Positions 1 through 4,892 of a stretch of 7,449 nt of DNA are shown piece by piece; the first letter of the stretch is position 1, and each line of letters starts with the position of its first letter. The notes beneath the pieces are model-generated. The model was not told where the DNA came from and searched no databases. It worked only from the letters and a program-made list of their open reading frames with translations. The DNA is taken from NCBI GenBank assembly GCA_030688705.1, contig JAUYJH010000108.1, forward strand, positions 1-7,449. The letters run 5' to 3'. This DNA comes from Deltaproteobacteria bacterium. GTDB taxonomy: Bacteria > UBA10199 > SPLOWO2-01-44-7. Both the position numbers and the translations under genes were made by a program.

Positions 1-138
1 TTGGAAAAAAGTGAAACCCTTTTGGGCCGTTATCCCGAGTGGGTGGCCGAGGTGAAAAGATTGAGAACCCAGATTGAAGAGACAAAAGCGAATCCACAAC
101 CGCCGCAGACCGGTTATCCGAATTTAATCTATCATTGA
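1..138 (+). CDS. C-terminal fragment of an unrecognised protein (5' end outside window)
   Basis: Frame 1 is open from the first base to a TGA at 136-138 and gives the last 45 residues of a protein. The tail is charged and probably helical (around PEWVAEVKRLRTQIEETKAN), followed by a Pro/Gln-rich stretch and the end GYPNLIYH. I do not recognise the family. It is taken as real because the frame is open to the window edge, the composition is protein-like, and it stops only 6 bases before the adenosyltransferase start, as in an operon. The TTG at base 1 is not evidence of a start; the gene most likely begins upstream of the window. No signal peptide or catalytic motif is visible in this piece. 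Confidence 0.6.
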   Translation: MEKSETLLGRYPEWVAEVKRLRTQIEETKANPQPPQTGYPNLIYH

Positions 139-144
139 ACGGAT

Positions 145-684
145 ATGAGTATCGTCACCAAAACAGGCGACAAAGGGGAGACCGGATTGCTTTCGGGCGA
201 GAGGGTTTCCAAAACCGATCCTCGGGTGACGGCCTACGGTGTTTTGGATGAATTGGTTTCGGCTTTGGGATGGGTGCGGAGTTTGCAACCGTCCGGCGAA
301 TTGGTCGGGCCTCTTAAAAAAATCCAGACTGACCTTTTCCGGTTGGGGGCGGAGCTTGCCTCTGTAAAATTGGATCCGCGATGGAAAGTAACGCCGATCG
401 GTCCAAAAGATTTGGTGGAATTGGAAAAGTGGATACATGAATTGGAACCGCGGCTCGGGCTTCCGAAGGCGTTTGTTTTGCCCGGCGGTTCGCCCTGCTC
501 GGCGGCGCTCGATGTGGCCCGAACCACCGCGCGGCGTCTGGAGAGAAAAATTCAGGGTTTGAAAGAATCCAAAATTTATGAAAGTGCGGAGGCATTAAAA
601 TATGTGAATCGTCTGTCCGATTTGTTGTTTATTTTCGCGCGATACGAACAAAAGCGCGCCGGTGTCGCCTATGAGCCAGTTTAA
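145..684 (+). CDS. pduO: PduO-type ATP:cob(I)alamin adenosyltransferase
   Basis: 179 residues, about the usual length of a single-domain PduO-type corrinoid adenosyltransferase. The family transfers the adenosyl group of ATP to cob(I)alamin to make the B12 coenzyme, in the cytoplasm and as a trimer. The family signatures appear in order: the N-terminal ATP-binding TKTGDKGETGL (5-15), RVSKTDPRVTAYGVLDEL (20-37, with the conserved Asp35), FVLPGGSPCSAALDVART (110-127), the Arg cluster R126/R130/R131, and the C-terminal YVNRLSDLLFIFARYE (153-168). One oddity is Val38 after DEL, where most relatives have Asn (DELNS). The start at 145 keeps the whole N-terminal nucleotide loop; its ribosome site is weak (GGA directly upstream), which suggests coupling to the preceding gene. 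CutA begins 5 bases after the stop. No B12-dependent enzyme is in the window, so the consumer of the coenzyme is unknown. Confidence 0.95.
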   Translation: MSIVTKTGDKGETGLLSGERVSKTDPRVTAYGVLDELVSALGWVRSLQPSGELVGPLKKIQTDLFRLGAELASVKLDPRWKVTPIGPKDLVELEKWIHELEPRLGLPKAFVLPGGSPCSAALDVARTTARRLERKIQGLKESKIYESAEALKYVNRLSDLLFIFARYEQKRAGVAYEPV

Positions 685-689
685 AAAAC

Positions 690-1007
690 ATGGATAATTT
701 CGTCGTCTGTTTTTCCACAATCGATTCCGAAAAAGAGGCCTTAAAGATTGCCAGGGCTCTGGTGGAGAGCCATCTGGCCGCCTGTGTCAATATCGTCCCG
801 AAAGTGACCTCGGTTTATGAATGGAAAGAGGAAATTTGCGAAGAGACCGAGCTGTTGCTCATCATTAAAACACAACAAGCCCGATTGAAAGAACTCAAAG
901 CCGCTTTAGAAGATTTGCATCCCTATGATGTCCCCGAATTCATCGCCCTCCCCATCACCGACGGCCTTCCCGATTATTTGGGCTGGATTTTGGCAAACAC
1001 GAAGTAA
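690..1007 (+). CDS. cutA: Divalent-cation tolerance protein CutA
   Basis: 105 residues, the normal length for CutA1, a small, very stable cytoplasmic trimer. It was originally linked to copper tolerance in E. coli and its real biochemical role is still uncertain. Visible family motifs: a first beta strand FVVCFSTIDS (4-13), a helix with KIARALVESHLAACVNI (19-35), VYEWKEEICE (42-51), the strand ELLLIIKT (54-61), HPYDVPEFIALPI (77-89), and the terminal YLGWI (96-100). The start is an ATG 5 bases after the adenosyltransferase stop. No Shine-Dalgarno sequence is visible, so translation is probably coupled. CutA next to a corrinoid adenosyltransferase is not a known functional pairing; co-transcription is likely but a shared job is not shown. 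No convincing intrinsic terminator follows. Confidence 0.95.
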   Translation: MDNFVVCFSTIDSEKEALKIARALVESHLAACVNIVPKVTSVYEWKEEICEETELLLIIKTQQARLKELKAALEDLHPYDVPEFIALPITDGLPDYLGWILANTK

Positions 1008-1058
1008 AATTCCGGCTTCGACTTATTAAAAAATCATTTGCTTATTGGTCAAAAAGAA

Positions 1059-1160
1059 TCAGCAGGGGATGGTAAAGTGAAACTCCGTTCCATGTTGGGC
1101 ATCGCTTTCTGCCCAGATTTTTCCGTGATGGGCTTGGATGATTTTTTTGAGAAAAGTGCC
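1059..1160 (-). pseudogene. Relic of a sensor histidine kinase C-terminus (HATPase domain end)
   Basis: Read on the minus strand from 1160 down to a TGA at 1061-1059, the frame gives GTFLKKIIQAHHGKIWAES followed by DAQHGTEFHFTIPC. This is the typical end of a histidine-kinase ATPase domain: the helix KKIIxAHxGKIWxES after the G2 box, the turn before GTEF, and the final strand FTIP. The rest of the kinase (H-box, N-box, G1) is missing. Upstream on the minus strand the frame loses similarity and meets an in-frame stop at about 1212, without a plausible start. It is therefore a decayed fragment. Its upstream edge meets the 16-bp dyad of the sigma-54 region. A coincidental match is unlikely given about 33 consecutive family-like residues ending in a stop at the right place. 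Confidence 0.7.
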
Positions 1161-1172
1161 AAATTTTTGACA
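1157..1172. promoter_or_regulatory. 16-bp dyad, putative enhancer (UAS) site for the sigma-54 promoter
   Basis: TGCCA-N6-TGACA, an imperfect inverted repeat with an A/T-only spacer. It lies about 120 bp upstream of the -24 GG of the promoter at 1283, a normal distance for a sigma-54 activator site. A half-matching copy ending in CGACA follows exactly 18 bases later (1186-1190), and an extra TGACG lies at 1178-1182. The same architecture, YGYCA-N6-TGACR, occurs twice upstream of the second sigma-54 promoter. The outer triplets are spaced as in TGT-N10-ACA type sites, but they match imperfectly, so the activator family is not assigned. Confidence 0.5.
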
Positions 1173-1282
1173 TATTTTGACGGTGCGACAAAAGACAGAG
1201 AGAATTCTTAATTAATGAAAATCCCTTTTTAAATCAGCCCGCATTTTTGATTTCTCTCGTTATCCGAACTCATGTCATCAGA

Positions 1283-1298
1283 TGGCACAATTCTTGCT
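1283..1298 (+). promoter_or_regulatory. Sigma-54 (-24/-12) promoter of the metallopeptidase unit
   Basis: TGGCAC-AATTC-TTGCT matches the RpoN consensus TGGCAC-N5-TTGCW at every position. The GG (1284-1285) and GC (1296-1297) are separated by the required 10 bases. The predicted transcription start is near 1309, only about 6 bases before the ATG at 1315. Such promoters need an ATP-driven enhancer-binding protein; the dyad at 1157-1172 is the candidate site. Confidence 0.85.
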
Positions 1299-1314
1299 GC
1301 GTTACTAGCTTGGT

Positions 1315-3831
1315 ATGAAAAAGTTCTCCCCATGGATTCTCGTCAGCCTCCTCATCGCGTTTGCCGCTCATGCCGGCAGTCCTGGAAGCGCCTTTCGAAA
1401 ACCCAGCGGAAAAATTGTTTTAACGACAGAGGCGGGGGCCAGAGTCTGGATCGACAACCGGAATGCAGGGACCGCAACCAAAACCGCTTTTACGGTTAAC
1501 GTTCCTGTCGGAAAACACACGCTGAAAATTTCGAAACCCAATCATTATGACTATACCAACAGCAACATCTCCGTGACAGTTGGACGAACAACAAATCTTG
1601 GTGTCATCCGATTGAGGGTCATTCCAGGATCGATCAAGATCGCCTCGAATCCACCTGGAGCATCTGTGCTTCTTGACGGTCAGAGCAAAGGGACAACCCC
1701 TTTGACAATACCAAACATTGCACCCGGAACTCATAGTATCAGGGTAGCCAAACAAGGTTACAACCGTTACCAGCAAAGGGTTGCCGTTGCATCCGGTCAA
1801 ACATTGAATCTCAATATCATCTCATTAGTGCCGCTTGAAATGGCACCAGTGGCAATCGAAAATTCCACGCCGATTGTTTCCGGAGTGGTTGATACAGACA
1901 CAAACACCGCTACTACAATAAATGAGTTTGCGGAAGAATGCCGCGGTACCGTTTTAGGTCAGGAGGCAGCATTTGACCTCTCTTATGACCCTTTTCCGGT
2001 CCCGGTAACAAACCGTCTGGATGTCGTAGTAACAACCACGATGGGAAACTGGATCCCTTCTTATGCTTCTCTTGTAAATGAAGAGGAAACTATATGGGCC
2101 CAGGCTATAGTTGGGGAGGGGGGGGTTATGCGGTTTCAAAATCCCTATAATGTCCTGAACCCCAACCATACCTACTCAATTGTTTTTTCGGATGAGAGAT
2201 CACACCCGGTTTTGAAATGTTCCGGATTTCGACCGGATCCGCGGGCAAACCGCCCGGACTATGAACATGATTATTGGTTGACTGTTTCCTCCAATGCGGG
2301 GGCTCGTGGCGATTCCTTTTCTATCACCGTATATCAGCTTTTTTTGGGAGCCGCCGATCCCCGGCAAATTATCATCCGTAAAGATAACGCGCCCATTCAA
2401 CGCATCGATCTGAGAGAGGCGACAGCATCCGATGGAGCCCCCTTTTATGGCGCCTTTCCAAAGACTTATATCGGGGATTGGTCAACGGCAAACATCGCCG
2501 CTGGTCAAGAACAAGTCCAGTACCAAGTAGGCCTTGCCACGGGGCGACGTGAATTTCAAAATCTATCCGAAATTTGGATATACGATTCGCCTTTTTCCGT
2601 GGATGTTTTTCCGAACAGCGGGCTTGTCGGTACCCGGTTTGTTATCAGTATAATCCCGCGCTTTCAGAGAACACCGACCGGCATTCTGTTCAGAAATGGC
2701 GGGAGTATTTCTAGGGCCCCTGTATATGATGACGGACGCCATGATGATGGGCTGGCAAATGACAATCTCTTTTCCGCCGTGTGGACACCTGACAGGCCGG
2801 GACAATACCAAATCGGCATTCTTGAAAGAAACAGAGAAACCATGACATCGTTGAACGTTTCCGTTCTGGACGCATCCCTCTTTACCGAATCTTGTATTCC
2901 CATTTTTCCGGAGATCAACAATCCCGATGAGGAAAGATTCAATGTTGTCTTTGTCGGTCTCAATTTTGAAAAAACCGATGCCATGCGCGCAAAATTATTT
3001 TCTTTCCTTCAGGATTATCTGGATACCAAAAAGCAGCACGAGGGATTGTTAACGGTTGAGCCCTACCGATCGGTTCCGAAATTCAATTACTGGTTTGTGC
3101 CCAATTTAGGGCCTTTGTTCAAGATGACTCGGCCATGGAAAACAAGCCGAAGTAGAGACGAAGGCGTTTTTTATGACGGAACCCTTTTAAGCCTTTCCTG
3201 TCCTTTTGACTTTGACAAAAAAATCACGGTAGCTTTGATAAAAGATTATCCGCATTCTTCTTGGGCTTTGAGTACTGGATTTGCTGCGATAAGACTCAGC
3301 TCGGAAGGACTCGATGAAAATGCAGGCGCTCCCATGAAGAGAATCGGCTATAAGCTGATACACCATGAACTTGGCCATGCGATATGGGGACTTAACGATC
3401 TGTATGTCAGTACGGAAAATCTGGCGAGCGAATCGCCTGATTTGGCAGACTGTCACGGTCCCTCTTCCCGCGAAGAGTGCATGCAAAACGCAAGTTGGAA
3501 AGAATTGATGGGGGATGATTGCGGCCGACCCGGAGTGATCGATTGCGACTATGATCCGGAAAGAGGGTGTGCCGATGAGAGTTGTCATGAAGTCGGCTGT
3601 TTTGAGGGGGCTTGTCACGTTCCCAATCTTTGGCGGCCGCAGCTGAATAATCTGATGAGGCACCATGGGGGTCTCCCCGGGGAAAAAAGCACTTATGGGG
3701 TCGGTTTAACGCAAATATGCAAAACGCTTCATAACCACTTTAACCGGCATATTGGTGTTTGCGCGCCCGACATAAATATGCGTTTGCCCTACATAAATAC
3801 TCGTTTCAATTTTCGGAGGGAATTGCCTTGA
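1315..3831 (+). CDS. Secreted M64-like zinc metallopeptidase with two PEGA domains
   Basis: 838 residues. Residues 1-20 are a Sec signal peptide (MKK start, hydrophobic core, AHA cleavage before Gly21). Two PEGA domains follow at about 33-100 and 105-172; the second has the classic SNPPGASVLLDGQSKGTTP. Residues 210-520 look like beta-rich Ig-type modules, one ending in the acidic loop YDDGRHDDGLANDN (471-484). The peptidase domain starts near 540 (RFNVVFVGLNF, then LLTVEPYRSVPKFN) and has HHELGHAIWGLNDLY (683-697). H684, E685 and H688 form HExxH, and Asp695 fits the M64 HExxHxxxGLxD pattern, although the usual Glu after Asp is Leu. Later come SWKELMG (727-733) and GCFEGACH...WRP...LMRHH (761-784), as in M64. 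Unlike the simple family, eight Cys cluster at 713-767. It should act outside the cytoplasm as an endopeptidase of unknown substrate. The start is fixed by the signal peptide although no Shine-Dalgarno sequence is present. Confidence 0.85.
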   Translation: MKKFSPWILVSLLIAFAAHAGSPGSAFRKPSGKIVLTTEAGARVWIDNRNAGTATKTAFTVNVPVGKHTLKISKPNHYDYTNSNISVTVGRTTNLGVIRLRVIPGSIKIASNPPGASVLLDGQSKGTTPLTIPNIAPGTHSIRVAKQGYNRYQQRVAVASGQTLNLNIISLVPLEMAPVAIENSTPIVSGVVDTDTNTATTINEFAEECRGTVLGQEAAFDLSYDPFPVPVTNRLDVVVTTTMGNWIPSYASLVNEEETIWAQAIVGEGGVMRFQNPYNVLNPNHTYSIVFSDERSHPVLKCSGFRPDPRANRPDYEHDYWLTVSSNAGARGDSFSITVYQLFLGAADPRQIIIRKDNAPIQRIDLREATASDGAPFYGAFPKTYIGDWSTANIAAGQEQVQYQVGLATGRREFQNLSEIWIYDSPFSVDVFPNSGLVGTRFVISIIPRFQRTPTGILFRNGGSISRAPVYDDGRHDDGLANDNLFSAVWTPDRPGQYQIGILERNRETMTSLNVSVLDASLFTESCIPIFPEINNPDEERFNVVFVGLNFEKTDAMRAKLFSFLQDYLDTKKQHEGLLTVEPYRSVPKFNYWFVPNLGPLFKMTRPWKTSRSRDEGVFYDGTLLSLSCPFDFDKKITVALIKDYPHSSWALSTGFAAIRLSSEGLDENAGAPMKRIGYKLIHHELGHAIWGLNDLYVSTENLASESPDLADCHGPSSREECMQNASWKELMGDDCGRPGVIDCDYDPERGCADESCHEVGCFEGACHVPNLWRPQLNNLMRHHGGLPGEKSTYGVGLTQICKTLHNHFNRHIGVCAPDINMRLPYINTRFNFRRELP
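3815..3820 (+). promoter_or_regulatory. Shine-Dalgarno site that fixes a TTG start at 3828
   Basis: GGAGGG lies 7 bases before TTG 3828-3830, inside the 3' end of the metallopeptidase gene. No comparable site precedes the longer in-frame ATG at 3759. The site, the TTGA stop/start overlap and the signal peptide that begins at this codon all agree. Confidence 0.85.
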
Positions 3832-4511
3832 ATGCAACCGCTAAAATAAAGGTGTGTCTTGTCTTATTGACAGCCGTGGTAATGTTTTTCGCGACGTACG
3901 ACGGTTTGGAGGCAAAATATTCTCCTCCTCAAAAAACGAAAAATTTCCAATGGTCGCAACCGAAGTCGCAACCAAAAAAAACAGTCATTCCAAAAAAAGA
4001 GAAGGAGTCGAGCGAAAGTTTTAAAAAAGCACCGGCAGAAAAAAAGTCGGACACGACAAAAACAGAGAAAACAGAGCAAACAAAGAAGACAGAAAAATTA
4101 AAACTGCAGAAAACATTTTTTCTTTTGCTGAAATATGAAAAAGGAGAATGGATCAAAGCGGAAATGGCGGTGATCCCCGCCTATCTCTCTCCCTATCAAC
4201 AAGAAAGCGGGGATTACATTGCCACCCTGACGGACCAGAATGGAAAAATATTACAGAAAAAATATTTTGATTTTTCATGGAAACAGACCCTTTGCGCGGA
4301 ACCCCAGTGGTTCGACCGGCTGACCGGCAAACAAATTTACGTGCCGTCAAAAGAGGAGAAATTTCAACGCCAAGGGCGGATACAGACCGTTCCCTACATG
4401 TCAGTAATGCTTCCTTATGATCCCGATGGAAAGACCGTCCTGATTATGAATACAAAATTCAGAAAAATCATGATCAGGTTGAACGTCTCGCACCTGACCT
4501 CTCCAAAATAA
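3828..4511 (+). CDS. Secreted Lys-rich protein of unknown function, partner gene of the metallopeptidase
   Basis: 227 residues with a TTG start. The TTG overlaps the metallopeptidase stop in TTGA (3828-3831) and follows a strong GGAGGG. From this start the protein begins with a signal peptide: a Lys-containing N-terminus, hydrophobic core VCLVLLTAVVMFF (9-21), and probable cleavage near LEA-K (29/30). Extending to the ATG at 3759 would bury this peptide 23 residues inside and overlap the upstream gene by 73 bases. Residues 31-93 are a low-complexity, Lys/Thr/Glu/Ser-rich, probably disordered linker. Residues 94-222 form a compact, probably all-beta domain, with a strand FFLLLKYEKGEW, DYIATLTDQNGKILQKKYFDF (start at 129), PYMSVMLPYDPDGKTVLI (189-206) and a final IRLNVSH. 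The C-terminal domain resembles the beta-sandwich modules that accompany M64 peptidases, but I cannot name a family. Overlap with the peptidase gene suggests a shared job such as chaperone, inhibitor or accessory subunit; that is inference. Confidence 0.8.
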   Translation: MNATAKIKVCLVLLTAVVMFFATYDGLEAKYSPPQKTKNFQWSQPKSQPKKTVIPKKEKESSESFKKAPAEKKSDTTKTEKTEQTKKTEKLKLQKTFFLLLKYEKGEWIKAEMAVIPAYLSPYQQESGDYIATLTDQNGKILQKKYFDFSWKQTLCAEPQWFDRLTGKQIYVPSKEEKFQRQGRIQTVPYMSVMLPYDPDGKTVLIMNTKFRKIMIRLNVSHLTSPK

Positions 4512-4528
4512 GGAAAATTCTGTCAGAA

Positions 4529-4609
4529 TTATTCATCTGCCGCCATTTTTTCGAATTCAATTGCGAGAATTTCAAACTCTTTTTGACCTTTTGGGGTATG
4601 CCCTTGTAG
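4529..4609 (-). pseudogene. Possible truncated gene tail, unrecognised
   Basis: On the minus strand, 26 codons read LQGHTPKGQKEFEILAIEF, then EKMAADE, then TAA at 4531-4529. The composition is that of an ordinary soluble charged protein. The readable part begins exactly at the edge of the 88-bp inverted-repeat element, as if the element had cut the gene or carried it in. No family is recognised, and a chance open stretch of this length is possible. Confidence 0.3.
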
Positions 4610-4696
4610 GGAGTGGTGGAAAATACATAAAAATCGGGATCCTTCGGCTACGCCTCAGGATGACAAACATGAACTTTTTCATTTTCCACCACTCCC
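4609..4696. repeat. 88-bp element with perfect 16-bp inverted ends (MITE-like)
   Basis: GGGAGTGGTGGAAAAT (4609-4624) is the exact reverse complement of ATTTTCCACCACTCCC (4681-4696). The 56 bases between them hold one copy of the dispersed repeat that also occurs twice at the window end. A transcript would fold into a long stem with a second hairpin inside, so the element may block read-through from the upstream unit. No clear target-site duplication flanks it and it encodes no transposase. It may be a non-autonomous mobile element or a REP-like palindrome. Confidence 0.7.
4629..4667 (+). repeat. Dispersed repeat, copy A (inside the 88-bp element)
   Basis: The core begins AAAAATCGGGATCCTTCG and ends CTCAGGATGACAAA. 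It contains an imperfect hairpin, ATCCTTCGGC (4639-4648) against GCCTCAGGAT (4652-4661), with two central mismatches. The two ends match copy C nearly base for base and match copy B in reverse orientation. Confidence 0.75.
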
Positions 4697-4732
4697 GTCC
4701 GATGAATCGTGGCCTAGAGAAGATACCAAAAA

Positions 4733-4748
4733 CGTCAAAATTGTGACG
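4733..4748. promoter_or_regulatory. 16-bp dyad 1, putative enhancer (UAS) site
   Basis: CGTCA-N6-TGACG has perfect 5-bp arms. It is the first of two tandem dyads with an 18-base period and lies about 111 bp upstream of the -24 GG of the promoter at 4851. The arms and spacer match the site upstream of the metallopeptidase promoter. The junction with the next dyad itself forms the palindrome TGACGATCGTCA (4744-4755). Confidence 0.6.
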
Positions 4749-4750
4749 AT

Positions 4751-4766
4751 CGTCAAAAAAATGACA
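4751..4766. promoter_or_regulatory. 16-bp dyad 2, putative enhancer (UAS) site
   Basis: CGTCA-AAAAAA-TGACA is the second tandem copy, starting 18 bases after dyad 1, with 4 of 5 arm positions paired. Its centre is about 93 bp upstream of the -24 GG. Two adjacent sites are a common arrangement for cooperative binding of sigma-54 activators. Confidence 0.55.
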
Positions 4767-4850
4767 TATCTTGTGTTGTTTTCATGCCAAGCTGTCTCCT
4801 TAACTAATTAATTCTACTAATGAAAAATTACGGAAGTGGAAAACTGAAAA

Positions 4851-4866
4851 TGGCCCAATATTTGCA
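4851..4866 (+). promoter_or_regulatory. Sigma-54 (-24/-12) promoter of the RCC1 lipoprotein gene
   Basis: TGGCCC-AATAT-TTGCA has the invariant GG (4852-4853) and GC (4864-4865) with exactly 10 bases between them. It differs from the TGGCAC-N5-TTGCW consensus only at one base of the -24 element. The predicted start is near 4877, which leaves a 16-base leader containing the Shine-Dalgarno-like GAAGGGG (4879-4885) 7 bases before the ATG. Confidence 0.8.
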
Positions 4867-4892
4867 GACTTATGGAATGAAGGGGTATAAAA

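Larger units (their letters stand above)
1008..1314. other. Intergenic region between cutA and the metallopeptidase gene
   Basis: This 307-base gap holds, in order: about 50 bases with no recognised feature; a minus-strand relic of a histidine-kinase C-terminus (1059-1160); a 16-bp dyad with a degenerate second copy (1157-1190); an AT-rich stretch (1204-1222); and a sigma-54 promoter (1283-1298). No intact plus-strand gene fits. The open frame that starts at 1272 runs through the promoter and is only a shadow of the metallopeptidase gene. Confidence 0.7.
4512..4892. other. Intergenic region with inverted-repeat element and sigma-54 control region
   Basis: This 381-base gap contains a small palindrome just after the upstream stop (AATTCTG-T-CAGAATT, 4516-4530), which lacks a T tract and is not called a terminator. 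It also holds a possible minus-strand gene tail (4529-4609), an 88-bp inverted-repeat element (4609-4696), two tandem 16-bp dyads (4733-4766), an AT-rich stretch with an ATTCT-N3-AATGAAAA element (4811-4826), and a sigma-54 promoter (4851-4866). The plus-strand open frame at 4561-4746 runs through the repeat and is not considered a gene. Confidence 0.7.

Noticed and set aside
1204..1222. AT-rich ATTCT...AATGAAAA stretch shared with 4811-4826, as an IHF site
   Set aside because: It does not fit the IHF consensus, and its distance to the -24 element differs (about 66 versus about 31 bases).
1198..1259. GAGAGAA ... TTCTCTC inverted repeat in the first promoter region
   Set aside because: Seven-base arms about 45 bases apart in an AT-rich region are expected by chance, and they have no counterpart at the second promoter.
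1272..1499. 75-codon plus-strand open frame
   Set aside because: It starts upstream of the sigma-54 promoter and overlaps the metallopeptidase signal peptide and first PEGA domain in another frame; it has no family features.
3759..3827. N-terminal extension of the Lys-rich protein from ATG 3759
   Set aside because: It has no ribosome site, lies inside the metallopeptidase gene and would bury a signal peptide that begins at TTG 3828.
4516..4530. AATTCTG-T-CAGAATT as a terminator of the metallopeptidase unit
   Set aside because: The stem is short and AT-rich, no T tract follows, and the loop would be too tight; it is noted only as a palindrome.
4567..4682. Minus-strand open frame with a GGAG site and ATG at the element end (MKKFMFVILRR...)
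   Set aside because: About 37 codons made almost entirely of repeat sequence and rich in Arg and Pro; the apparent ribosome site is just the inverted end.
4561..4746. 61-codon plus-strand open frame
   Set aside because: It is translated mostly from the 88-bp inverted repeat and runs into the dyads. It shows no ribosome site and no protein-like pattern.
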